Assembly: GCF_950023065.1 (NCBI RefSeq)
Contig: NC_088677.1
Location: forward strand, 61,033,469 to 61,097,468
Length of the DNA stretch: 64,000 nucleotides
Reading direction: 5' to 3'
Origin: Planococcus citri
Taxonomy: Eukaryota > Arthropoda > Insecta > Hemiptera > Pseudococcidae
The position numbers and the translations under genes were made by a program. The notes below the pieces were generated by a model. It was given only the letters and a program-made list of their open reading frames with translations. It did not search any database and was not told where the DNA came from. Below are positions 49,701 through 60,958 of this stretch, piece by piece (position 1 is the first letter of the stretch; each line of letters starts with the position of its first letter).

Positions 49701-52700
49701 AATTGGCACATCTCCAATTTAAAAACATTGCATTTCAATTAAATTCAGGTAAAAAGCAAATTACACGTTATTTTCACCCCCTCCCCCATCCACCACCCAC
49801 TCCAACACAAATCGATTAGTGTAGTGACTTCTTCGTGTTGAAGCTTCCAGTAGCTTTCAGATTTTCTATCAAGTATTTGTCTAAAATCCTTAAAAATTTA
49901 AGTTTTATCAGGCTGGAATCGATTTTGAAAAATTTTGCTTTTATTTTACCGAATGAATCTGAAGAATGAATAATCCAAATTTATGAGATGAATTTTATTT
50001 GAGAAATTGATTTCTTTTTTTGGTGATCAGATCAGCTCGAAATTGCAACCGATTGATGAGAGATTCAAAAGTAGGGATTAAATTACCTAAATCCCCCTCC
50101 CCATTAAACTGCTTAGTAGTGGTTTCGGTCCATTTTTTGAGGCCTCTAAAAAATGTTTAAATTTCCCACTTTTCAAAAAAAAAAAAAAATTGATTTTCAA
50201 CCGACAGAAAAGATTTTGAAAAAATTGGGACATAATCCATCGAAAATACGAGTAACAGGAGAATAATTAATCCGAATTGGTAGTATGTAGTTGAATTTAA
50301 TTTGAGCCCTTTTGATTAAGCTCAGCATTTTTTAAAAACTTGAACATCCAAAAATTTTCCAAAAGTGCATTGGTTCTAGATTGCCTTGAAACTATAACTC
50401 AATTGATTAAAGAGGTCAAAAACAGGGCATAAATTCAATTTCAGTAAATATTCTACCATAATTTAGCCAAATTATGACCTTTTTTTTAGGAAACTTGCCA
50501 AATTTGAAATATTGCAGAAAATTGAGATATTGTAGATTCTGAAAAAAACTAAGAAAATGTAATTCAGTGCTCGAAATTTTGCCTATGAGTATATTTTTAA
50601 AATGCTCTTTCGATTTATTCATACACACTTCGAAAATCGATCTGGCTATCGTAAAACACCTTCCAGTATTTTCAGCTTCATGATCTCTTAACAGAGTTAA
50701 CGTGAAGTTATGCAATATACTCAAAACGTACCTCAATCCTCCTAAGTAAGACTGTTTTTCAAAAATTGTCAAATTCGTGTATCCCAGTCTGGCTAAAAAA
50801 GTACTGCATGATAACGAAGCTGGCCCAGCACCGATCAAAGCGATTTTCGTATCATGATGTTGAGGCAATGGTAATCCTGGTTCGCGTATTTGAGGAATGT
50901 TCATTTTTTTGAAAATCTAAAATTGTTAAATAAATATAAAAACTTCCGGAAGATTTACCACGTGGATATTTTTATTTCCGCTAGAAATATGGTGGTAGGT
51001 AGTCTCTAGGTACATTCCTTCTCAAGCTCACATCTCTGTTTATAAATAAAATAAACAATCCGGCTAATAGAAGCTATTACGGCCTTCTGTCTAATTTACA
51101 TAATTACATAATTCGAATTCCGTCTACACGTTTTTCAAACAGAGGTATCGATTAATTTTAGTAGGTAATAATCGATTGTACGTACTCGTAATCTAATAGG
51201 TACATGTGGATGATATTTTTATCAACTATGAACTTGTATGTGAACATTTCTATGCACCATGAGTGGTAAAAAGTGCTATTTTATCTTATCAGAAGAAAAC
51301 TAGTTCATTGCAAACTTCGTAAGCTTACACGTTAGATTTTGCCCCCCCCCCCCCAATTGATCAACAAGTACCTACCTATTGAATTCACGTATCATAGAAA
51401 CGGATACGTTTAATTTATATGTACATTCTACAAAGCACGTACTTCCGTTGCGAATTGTTGCAAACCACCAATGTTTATGGGACCTTCTTCGGTAGCAGCC
51501 AGATTACAACCACCAACACAGAGATCACTCGTTGGACACACCATACCGCAGGTTAAACCTAATGGATTATCCGAGAATATGGCCTTGGCAGCACCGTAAT
51601 AATTCTAAACATTTTGAAAGCGATTAATGATTTTTTGAATTAAAGTGGACGATTGCTTATGATGAAATGGTAAAATAGATAGAGGTACTCTCTAAATTTG
51701 ACTGTTTCAAATTTAGAGAGTAGGTAAGTAAGTTGATAGGTTGATGTTTCCCGACCACTCAAAGACTGTATCCAAAAAACAAATGTACCTACCTACCAAC
51801 CTAATTTTTTTCGTTTTTTAGCACGTGTTTTTTTTTCAAAATTGGGAGGTATTTTTTTCAAAAAGTAAACAGTTATTTTCAACTTGGCAGATTCGAATTG
51901 AAAACACTCGTTCGTCATTTTAGAATTGAATTTCGTGATTTTTGGTCCCCCCAAATAGCTCCTTTGAGTTTGTTTCATCTACGAAGAATTGGATGAATCA
52001 AAATTAAACACGTGGAAATAGATATAAGGTCCATCTGTCTATCTATTTTTCCTAGTAAGTACGCAATTATTAATCAGAGAAATGAGACACTCGTACTTTA
52101 TTAGATATGCTCGTGATGAAACTCTTGATATCGATTTGAGTAGGACAGGATTTCTGACAAGGGGCATCTGCACACTTTAGACATCTCGAGGCTTCCTTCA
52201 ATGCTCCACGTTCGCTTAATGTGGTGTGCTTCACATCGTCAAAATTCTTATACAGCGAATGACTTTTCTAAAATCGGATAATTAGGCACAATAAATTGAG
52301 TTATAGTACTCATCATATAGTGAGCAAGAGTAGCGCAAAACTCAGGCACATCATGATCATATACTTATTGTAAACTGTGAACTTACATTGCACGATTTAC
52401 CAGTATTTCGTTTCCATTTGATTTTCTCGTTTTTGGTCAAAATGGTCGGCTGAATATTTGCGACTGGTTTTATTCTCGGATTCAGAGACAAAATTGCCTA
52501 CAAAAATTATCATCAGTTTAGCTTTTCGTTTAATGTTTAATTTTGACGCGATACGAGGAAGTTGGATTTCGAATATAAACAAGTCAAAGGTCGATTTATT
52601 TAAATTTAAAATCAAGCGTATATTTAAAACAAGTGCAGTGTGAATTAAATATGGCATTAATAAAATAAATATGAGTAGGTAAATGAGTAATTTTAGGTGT

Positions 52701-52777
52701 AGGCTAATTTCTAAAATAGGTGAGGGTATTTTTACCTCAATATCAGGCAAGTCTTTACTCAACAACGTGGTGCACAT
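43728..52777 (-). CDS. DPYD: Dihydropyrimidine dehydrogenase [NADP(+)], complete, 18 exons
   Basis: This cytosolic enzyme reduces uracil and thymine with NADPH, the first step of pyrimidine breakdown. Exons (5' to 3'): 52736-52777, 52387-52497, 52097-52267, 51443-51604, 50732-50916, 48531-48657, 48288-48438, 48013-48188, 47724-47934, 47462-47646, 47166-47381, 46765-47082, 46545-46665, 46191-46453, 45935-46114, 44197-44430, 43946-44103, 43728-43818. All introns are GT-AG. Phases agree through 1,033 residues (mammalian enzyme about 1,025). N-terminal Fe-S ligands: Cys80, 83, 88, 92, 131, 137, 141 and Gln157. FAD-site GAGPAS is at 191-196 and NADPH-site LGAGDTAFD at 337-345. The FMN barrel contains the catalytic cysteine, Cys670 (LNLSCPHGMG). 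C-terminal 4Fe-4S ligands: Cys954, 957, 960, 964, 987, 990, 993, 997. The start is MCTTLLSKDLPDIE. Long introns are 5 (2.07 kb) and 15 (1.5 kb). The Drosophila counterpart is su(r). Confidence 0.97.
45115..45610. repeat. Four-unit tandem repeat (about 120 bp) in DPYD intron 15
   Basis: Units start near 45,115, 45,243, 45,363 and 45,486 with GTGTGACATATGGTTT-type sequence. They continue through GAGTACGAATATCAACTTATT and GACCCCCATTGACCTTCAAA. Units 3 and 4 are the most similar. The first unit has a C homopolymer in place of GACCCCCAT. Confidence 0.85.
48658..50731. other. DPYD intron 5 (2.07 kb)
   Basis: Non-coding apart from the 104-bp hairpin at 48,787-48,890. No nested gene is recognised. 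A C-rich patch with CACCCCCTCCCCCATCC lies at about 49,777. Confidence 0.6.
48787..48890. repeat. Small hairpin in DPYD intron 5
   Basis: GTTCTGCTCAGATACGGCC (48,787-48,805) pairs with GGTCGTATCTGAGCAGAAC (48,872-48,890), 18 of 19 bases. The loop contains CTGATCTGATCTTAGATCAG, itself partly palindromic. It is about 104 bp in total and probably a tiny MITE. Confidence 0.75.
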
Positions 52778-55700
52778 TTTGGTAACCGTTAACACAACAT
52801 AAAAACTTCACTCGACGAATGAAATTTCGCACTCGACTGCTCGAACTTGGAAATTATTGGTAAATACAAACGTCTGAAGCGGTAATGAAAACACTAAACA
52901 CTACATATGAATATCTTGGTAAGTCGTAACAGAACCCACCAAGCAACATGTATAGTTTTTATCATTATACGTTATCGTTATTCTCATTAATACAACAGTG
53001 GTACGTAAAGTAATTGAGTGATTAGATGAATTTTACAATGTTCTAACATCTAATCTCCCATATTTTGAAGAAAAAAAAAACAGTTTGAGTTATCACATTT
53101 TTTTTACTACCTACCTCGTGGGATCGCATCGTCGATACTTCAAATACATAGTTGAACTTTGAGACGATTTCTAATGATTTTCTTCGAAATAGATGAAAAA
53201 TTGAGAAGGCAGGTCAATTACGTTTTAGAACCTTTTTCCTAGATAAACCCAGTCCGGGCATTAGAGCAGCCCTCCTTCTCCTCCATAGAAAAAAAAATCC
53301 TGACCTCTTAAGATCATTGGCTGTATTGATTCGTCTGACCAGACTCACAAGGTCGTTCGTCTTCTTCTCTAGCCTATAAAAATCATTGTCCGCCCATGGA
53401 ACATTTTGAAATCATTACCAATGAACTCAGGAGGCTAAAAATAGGGTACAAACCGAAATTTCAGTTTATTTTCTTTACACGTTGGGAAACGAGTAATTTT
53501 TCCTCTTTTATTTTCAGAAATGCCTTGACGCTGAAAAAATTTTTCGATTTGAACCGGCGCAAACGGATTTTGAAAATCTGAGCCTAAACTAATGGAATTG
53601 GTCATAAAAATGGGAAATCCGAGTTTATAAGTGATGAACTAATGAATTACATTTTCACTCAATTTTTTCAAAAACTGGCTGGAAAATTTGAAAAAAAACG
53701 CTGGAGGCTCCAGAACGGTTCGAAACCATCTCTAATCAATTCGGAAAATTGAAAATAGCGCACAAATCAAATTTCAGCATTCTGCGTCAATTTGGTAAAA
53801 ATTTGATTTTTTTTCCTTTTTTTTGGTCCAAATTTGAATTGCCAAAAATTGAAAAATGAATTTCTGCGCCTGAAATTTTGTCCGGTGGTGTTTTTTGAGG
53901 GTCCTCTATCGATTTATTTTAATTTGTACGATTCGAAGATGTTTGTTCCGATTTGTGGTCAATTTCTTTTCTTTTTTTTTAAATGGCTGTGTTAAAAAAA
54001 CAAGGATATTCTTCAATCGAGTTAATTACCTACTCAATAATAGGAATAAGGAATTCCAAATAAAAGCCTGACAAAATACTCGTATCATCAAATCATTTTC
54101 GAAAGTTTGACCTAATTACAGTGATCCATCAATTCCCCCTCCCCCTCCATTTCTTGAAAGTCAGACTTGCTTCAATTTCAATAATTGATTTTTTCAAAGT
54201 TTTTACGCAGTCTGACATAATGTCAATAATTCGTCACAATTTTACCCAAGTTCTTAAAAATCAGACAAAAGCATGGGAAATTTATTGATTTTTTTTCAAT
54301 TTTTTGAAATTGTATTAAAATACTATTACGAATTGGAAGATCACTTCCTGAAAAGTCTTGTGACATGATATGAAAAAGTCAACAATTCTTTTTCAAGTTT
54401 TTAAAACTCAGCGTGACGCAGATCAGCGTAATTTTCTACAATTACCGTTTCAAAAATAAAAGCTTGAAGTTTTCTTTTAATATTTTGATATTGTAATTTA
54501 TTTTGAAACAACTAAAAAAATGCCCTCTTTCCTCATCCTAATTCAGCTTAGCCCAGTTCGTGTAGTATCAAAGTACACATACACCCAAATAAGCTCTCAT
54601 TAAAAATAAAAAATGTATCTCGTCTGAAAAAACGTTTACGTATCATCATCGAAAAGATAAAATTGCACATCACGTGCCATCAGTCCGGAACCTCTCTGAT
54701 CACCTTGCAACGCACGATTAAAAATCGAAAAATCATACTCTAGGCAATTTAAGTTCGAAATACTTGAAACTCGTTGGCATGCTTTATAACGCCAAGTATC
54801 ATGCACTCGATAAGAAACAATAATTATAAATTAAACGAGTAGGTACCAAAAAAAAACGAAGAATGTAGCAATTACAACATTTATTTTATAGTAACTACAT
54901 ATTTATGTGATTACACTTTATCATCGCATGAAAAAATTTCGTTTTTATGCCCCTCGAAATGCAAATTTTCAGAAGATTTCGCTCGAGCCTGTTCTCTTTT
55001 CTTTTTCGAAGTAACTTCTTTCAAAAAAAACATCATTCTAATATTAAAATTCAGGAAACCAAAAAATGAACTCTGCATTTGAAAAACCTCGTATTTAGGC
55101 ATCTCAGAATTGCACATCTCAATACTAACATGACTTAAAAATATACAAGTAAACTTAATTGCTCAATTTTCCAATTTCGATATGTTTGTTCATTTAATTT
55201 AGTTTTTATCTTTTTAAACTGACTGTTTACATTACTCAAGTATTTCTAATTGCGTTTTGAAAAAAATATAACTCTCAAGTATTCCAAATGATCAAAAACA
55301 AAAAAAGAAACTATTTACTTGTTAAAATTGAATAAAATTAGTCAACAGAAGAAAAGAAAAATAAATAAATAAAATATGACATCTAGCTCGAAAATTACAA
55401 AGAGTTTAAGAAATAGAATACAAATTGGAAAATAAATAACACTGGGGGTACATGGAAAAAAATTACTTAAAACTAAACACAATTATTTTTAGATACGTTG
55501 ATTGAGTTACATACTTCGTGGTGGTTGATGTTATCTGTGAGTTGGTCCCACCATTCTAGATATTCCACTTTTATCTATTTTGGAGTCTCTATTTCAGCAT
55601 TGTTTTATGGTGAAAAAAATCAAAAACAAGAAAGGAAATAGAATGTTGTGGTTTACGAGGTAGCAGTCACTTTAAAAAAAAAAAAAGAAAAAGAAAAGGA

Positions 55701-56788
55701 ATCAATTGAAAAAATATATACAGACACACACGACAAAAAACAAGCATGGAAAGAAAGAAGATAAAACTTGAAAGTAACAGACATAGTGGAAAATACAAAA
55801 CAGCGACAGGAAACATTGTTGGCGGTAGCGTCCCAAAAGTACAGAAATATGATGAATGAAAATCAAAAAATTATTTACAAAAACAAAAAAAAAGACATTC
55901 AGAAAAATAAGAAAAAGGTAAAATGATAGAAAAAATTTGAACAAAAAACGACATTATGAGTATAACGTAGTAAGTAAGTATAGGTAAATAAGTAAAGAAA
56001 ATTTTGTGGGTTCACACATTAATCAAAATCAAAAAAAAAAAAAATTGAATTTCAAAGAACAGTTGAAAAAGTATGCGAGAACAACCATTGTCTGATTTTA
56101 ATTTTTATCACATAATTTTGGAGTTCAAACAATTTTTTCTTACGTAAGTATTTTTTCTTAAATCTACCTACTTAAAAGAATTGGAAGTACAAAAAAAATT
56201 TTCATAACAGAAAAAAAAATTATTTTTATGTACCTAACATTACAAAAAACAATAATTACTGGAATTACATAGGTTAGGTACCATGACGTATTCCAGATTT
56301 ACAACAAAAAGTTTGCCTCACTGTACAAACGACAGTTGAGTGTTTTGATTGAATGCAAATTCTTGACACTTCTCTAGAATCACAGAGAGAGTTGACAAGT
56401 TGCATTTTATTTTCTACAGGAGTGTGGAAATGATACTATATATCGCATCATCGCAATAATATAGTATTGAAACCTTTGAAATAGGCCATAATAGTACCCA
56501 TACGTGTACACGGTTTCGAAAGCCTGTACCCAGATTTTAACAATACCACAGATATGAAGTACGATGACTTCTTCTGTGCAGTATTGTCCTGGGGCGATGC
56601 GTATGGGTAGACAGAGGGGGGTACCACCAGTGTCGGCAATCGTTTACGCGTTCCGGCCTGGTTGGCCAAAAATAAAATAACATCAACTGAAACCAAGCCA
56701 CTCGCGACTGATTTGCGTACAAAAATAAAATATTGGACTACCTATTTCAAAGAGGCTAGAAATTAGTATCATAATTGGATACAAGGTT
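52778..56788. other. Intergenic stretch between DPYD and the RING gene
   Basis: The DPYD promoter should lie just above 52,778. I see no convincing TATA box. A fragment of the 'GGAGGCTCCAGAAC' satellite-like family occurs at 53,690-53,790. The stretch 55,600-56,100 is strongly purine-rich on the plus strand (runs of GAAAAA/AAAAGA), giving a spurious phenylalanine-rich minus frame. No gene is supported. Confidence 0.4.
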
Positions 56789-58800
56789 CTAACCAGGAGC
56801 TTGCAACACATTATGGTAATTATGGTCTCCAGCAGCCGGAACTAAAGCTTGTGCTTGGCCAGGCAAGGGGACGTCAGGGTCGTCATCGTCATCGTTATCG
56901 TTATCATCAGAGTCCGAGTCTTCAACGGCTGCGTTGGCAGCAGGTTCCGGTAGGTCTTCGTCATCACCGGGTTCCCGTGGATTAACATTTGTGGATGCGT
57001 AGCCCATTCTATTCAAAAAGGCCAACTCCTCTGGTAAAAATTGAATTGCTCGATGAGAGACTTTCTTTTTAAAAAAAATATTTTTTGAACAGATTCCATA
57101 TGACTACAACGACATTATGTATGAGAAGGATACTGAATATATTGTAGAAAATCATAATTATTTCAAAAATATGAGAAAAGCAAAGAACATATTTATGAAT
57201 TTAAAAAAAAATTCTTTAATGACTTTAATGAAACCACTGTTTTCTCTATTTTGCATATTTTTTTTCATATTTCCATGCCTCGCTCATCGGTATACCAATG
57301 GTACATTACATACATTCCAAAAACAACTCACTTCTTATTACGAAAATTACTACATATAATATCTATTAATTGATTAATACATATAAAATTAAAAGACACA
57401 AAACTACTCCATCAACTGGATCTGTACCTTGGTCAATTTTTCCTGACCCACCTATTCAAAATTCATAACTAGACTAATATCAACTCAAAATGCATATACA
57501 AGTAGGTAATGTATTGTAATTTCTGAGAAATTGAAAATCTTTCAATTTTTTTTTCGATTTTCCAACACTTGAGAAAAACTTAACGATCTACTACAAAAGT
57601 CGAAGATTTTTAATTTCTCTGAAATCGCAATATAGAGTAATATGATTTATTTCGAGTTGGTACATATAAGTCCAGAGGGGTATTATGTAATTTTTGTTTC
57701 AGTTCTATTTAATTTTAATGAAATTTTTTCATGATTGGTGTCATTCGATTGAAACAATTTTCAATTTTTTCTGACATTGAAAAATTTTTGTGATACATAT
57801 CAATGTCGAGCTTATCAAAACTTCATTACATTATTTTTGACTACCTATTACGTATTACATTGTTATGCCATTTTCCTCGATTTCTGTTACATGTTTTCAT
57901 CGATTTCGACACCATTTTTGAAAATTCCTACCCTATTTAACTAATTTTCGTTCATTTCAAGTAATTTCTAGTATTTATTACTTACCATTCCCCCGCTCGA
58001 TACCATCAGCATAAGCGTCTGCTTTGCTTCCGGGATCATTGGGATGGCCCTAAATGTACTGTCCACATGAATTGTGCAATTTGGTTGTTCTATGTAGTAG
58101 ACGGCGAAAAAAAAAAATAATATACGTAAGTAATAAATGCATAATAAAACATCTCATACACGAGATCTACTTTCAAAAATACTTATTTATAAATTACGTA
58201 CTCAGTCATCCCACTGGACAGGAATACTAAAGAATGGCGCCCTACTATCCCCCTGTAGAAGGGTCTTCCTTGGCTGTCATTCCTAAATTATTCGTTACCT
58301 TGTGCCATTAACAGGTGGTAGACCATTGAAGCATTTTCCCGCCACCGGTGGAAAGTTCTGCTTAGTTGATCGAAGTCAAGATTGGTGAACTGTACCTACC
58401 GCTGATCTGCAGACCGAGCATTGGCGCTGTACTGTACCAATGCACTGCTCACAAAAGAATAGGTGGTCGCACGGGAACGGTGCATGGGTTGCTGGCCTTG
58501 CTAGGCAAATTACACAAGGATTCGGAATTTCTGCTGAAAAAATATCAATAATTAACATTTATTTTGTAATCGAAACTTCTTGTCAATTCGTCTGGATACC
58601 TCTGTGAAAGATAACACAGATCAAGTTGTAAGTTTTTCTGTACAAACTTACTGAAAGCAGTTTGGATTTTGAAGCAGAAATGGGTGGTTCATGGGGAAAC
58701 TAGCGGAGTCGAGATTTTCAATAATTCGCTTTGTTTCGAATGATTGGGAAATCCATTCACTTGGGGCTTTCGCAGCTTCGTAGTTGGTGAATCGGCAAAG
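56789..58800 (-). CDS. RING-finger protein (C3HC4) with acidic C-terminus, partial
   Basis: Three phase-matched minus exons are supported: 58,400-58,533, 57,986-58,049 and 56,789-57,030. The first carries a C3HC4 RING (CVIC, CDHLFFCEQC, CSVC). The second is GHPNDPGSKADAYADGIERG and the third is ELAFLNRMGYASTNVNPREP, then an Asp-rich run and a stop. RING domains of this form bind ubiquitin-conjugating enzymes, so an E3 ligase role is likely by family, not shown. A further upstream open segment (58,643 to about 58,800, with YEAAKAPSEWISQSFETKRI) ends at a donor CA|GTAAGT. Its phase does not match the RING exon as I read it, so an exon is missing or there is a frameshift. The mariner-like element at 58,803 cuts this segment. 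Reading minus-strand flank to flank without it gives an uninterrupted frame, so the gene may be broken. Confidence 0.65.
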
Positions 58801-58802
58801 TA

Positions 58803-59840
58803 CAGGGTGTTCCAGAATAACCTGTCACATTTGTTTTCTTAGTAGCTGCGAGAGAAAAATGGTTACAGAAATTTTTTTATAACCAAAATGAAGTAGAAAT
58901 GTGCCGTTTTTAGACCATATATGTATTTGAGTTTTCATTATAAATTAAGTTTTAAAAATTATTCCACCAAGATGTTTTCCATCATTTTTGACACAATCGA
59001 CCAAACGTTTTTTAAAATTATTCAACACTTCGTTGAGCATTTCTCTTCCAATCAGTCTTGATACACTTTCGACTTGAGGTAACCCCATTCCAAACAGTCA
59101 ACTTGGCGGAGTGTAGAGGTTTCTCGTGTATTATCATCGGATTCTCTGACGACCAGTAACGCATATTTTGTTTATTCACATCGCCGTTTAGATAAAAATG
59201 AGCTTCGTCAGTGAAGAGTAATGAGTTCAATGGAATCTCACCAGTATCAATTCTTGTAAGCATATCCTCAGCAAATGATTTTCTTGTCACAAAATCATTT
59301 TTTTGTAACTTTTGAGTGATTAAAATCTTATATGGATGGAAACTGAGATCTTCAGATAAAATTCGTTGCAGAGAAGTTGGTTTGATTTTTAAATTTAATG
59401 CTCGTTTACGTATTGAAGTGGTAGGGGTAGTCTGTACTGAATGCCTTACTCGGTCCGTTGTTTCTGGCGTTCTTACAGATCTTTTGCGACCTGTAGGCTT
59501 ATTTTTACAAGCATGAGCGGTTTTCTCGAAGTTTTTTACCCATAATTTCACTGTTCATCGCGATGGCACTTCACTTTTACCAGTAAGTTTAAAATGTTTG
59601 CGAAAGGCACGAATTGAACTAATGTAGGAGTCATTATCTCTCTATATTAAAATTGTTGAAAAAGGCCTTTACAATAAAAGCGCGCTGCACAGCAGTCCAC
59701 TTCTCCATGGCAAAAAATAACTACTGAAACATAATTCGGCATGTGCTGGCTACCTGGAACCGCTTTTACCATTCCCCTAACACCATTTGAACACAGCTCA
59801 GTGCTTACCAAAATGTGACAGGTTATTCTGGAACACCCTG
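58803..59840. mobile_element. Tc1/mariner-type element, 1,038 bp, TA target duplication
   Basis: The ends are CAGGGTGTTCCAGAATAACC and its exact complement. The terminal repeats match perfectly for 30 bp, and TA flanks both sides (58,801-58,802 and 59,841-59,842). It encodes a decayed transposase on the minus strand. Perfect terminal repeats with a broken gene suggest fairly recent mobilisation by a related active copy elsewhere. Confidence 0.92.
58945..59708 (-). pseudogene. Mariner-type transposase, frameshifted and internally deleted
   Basis: Translation starts at ATG 59,708 (MEKWTAVQRAFIVKAFF). Stops follow within the first 30 codons, and a further in-frame TGA precedes the long frame (59,018-59,551). 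That frame has TVKLWVKNFEKT, a helix-turn-helix-like RALNLKIKPTSLQRILSEDL, and the first catalytic block LLFTDEAHFYLNGDVNKQNM. After the tryptophan in LTVWNGV the sequence jumps by frameshift to a C-terminal helix (LNNFKKRLVDCVKNDGKHLG). The second aspartate and the third acidic residue of the DDE/D triad are lost in an internal deletion of very roughly 100 codons. It is not functional. Confidence 0.85.
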
Positions 59841-59860
59841 TATTTTAACAGCCTTCACGA

Positions 59861-60619
59861 CATGGTTGTCTGGTTAGTGGATGTCAAAACTTCAGATTTG
59901 GATATAACCAGGTACAATCTGAAAAAAAAGTTGTATGAACAAGTTGTCTATTTTTGAAATTCGAGGGGCGGCCGAGCTTTGAAAAAAATTGAGAAAAACG
60001 TATTTTTGACTAGGGAATGGGTAGTACTTTGAAAAATGAACAAATTTTGTCATTATGAATTTTTGGCCAACTTTGAAATTGAAAGGGCTATAGAAACATT
60101 TTAAAAGAATAAAATTGAGAAAAACGTGTATTTGACCTTGGGAATGCATAATGGGCAGTACATTGGAGAATGAACGAATTTTGTCATTATGAATGTTTGC
60201 CTAAATTTGAAATTGAATGATCCAGAAATATTTTGTTTCTTTTAAAGTATGTACATACATATTTCTGACCCGTTCAATTTCATAGTTGAACAAAAATTCA
60301 TAATAACAAGATTTGTTCATTTTCCAATGTACCTACTACCCAATCCCAAGGTCAAAAACACGTTTTTCTCAATTTTTTCTTTTAAAATGTTTCTAGCCCC
60401 TTCAATTTCAAAGTTAGGTATAAATAATGACAAAACCATTTCCAAAGTTCAAAATAGGTACGTTTTTCGCAATTTTTTTTTTTCGAAGCTCGGTTGCCCC
60501 TTAAATATCAAAGATAGGCAACTTGAGTTGTCCATTCAACGTTTTTTTCAAGTCGTACCCGGTTGGCGGTTATATCCAAATCTGAAGTTTTGACATCCAC
60601 TCACCAGACACTGACCCTG
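59861..60619. mobile_element. Foldback/TIR element related to the one at 25.2 kb
   Basis: The left end TCTGGTTAGTGGATGTCAAA, continuing ACTTCAGATTTGGATATAACC, is mirrored at the right end (GGTTATATCCAAATCTGAAG, then TTTTGACATCCACTCACCAG). The right terminus ends ACCCTG|TA, while the left terminus is worn. Internal blocks such as GAGAAAAACGTATTTTGAC occur twice directly (about 59,990 and 60,116) and again inverted near 60,355. A piece of the same family lies in the intron at 27,790-27,870. Confidence 0.7.
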
Positions 60620-60958
60620 TATTTTAAGGTGTGTTTATACTGGCCGCGACCTGGTACGGTTACGGGCCGCGGTGTGTACGGATACAGATACAGAAAATTA
60701 AAATTTATTTTATTTTTCTGTAAAAATGGTATGATTTGTTTTGGTTTGTCATCATTTGAGAAATGTTCATTTTCCTAATGCGAAATTGGTTAAATTAATG
60801 ATAAGTGAAGAACTGAAGATGATTTATTACGCTCACATTTAATTAATCAGATAAGTACCTTACGTTTCATTTTATTATTATTAATACTAATCATAAAAAA
60901 TGTAGAATAATGATACTTTGTGCTTTCTTTTTTCTACTTTTGCAGAGGAAGAGGTGCA

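Noticed and set aside
55702..55944. 80-codon minus-strand frame, extremely Phe/hydrophobic, resembling a membrane protein
   Set aside because: It is the complement of a purine-rich, A-rich stretch. The hydrophobicity is a by-product of T-rich codons, with no start or splice context.
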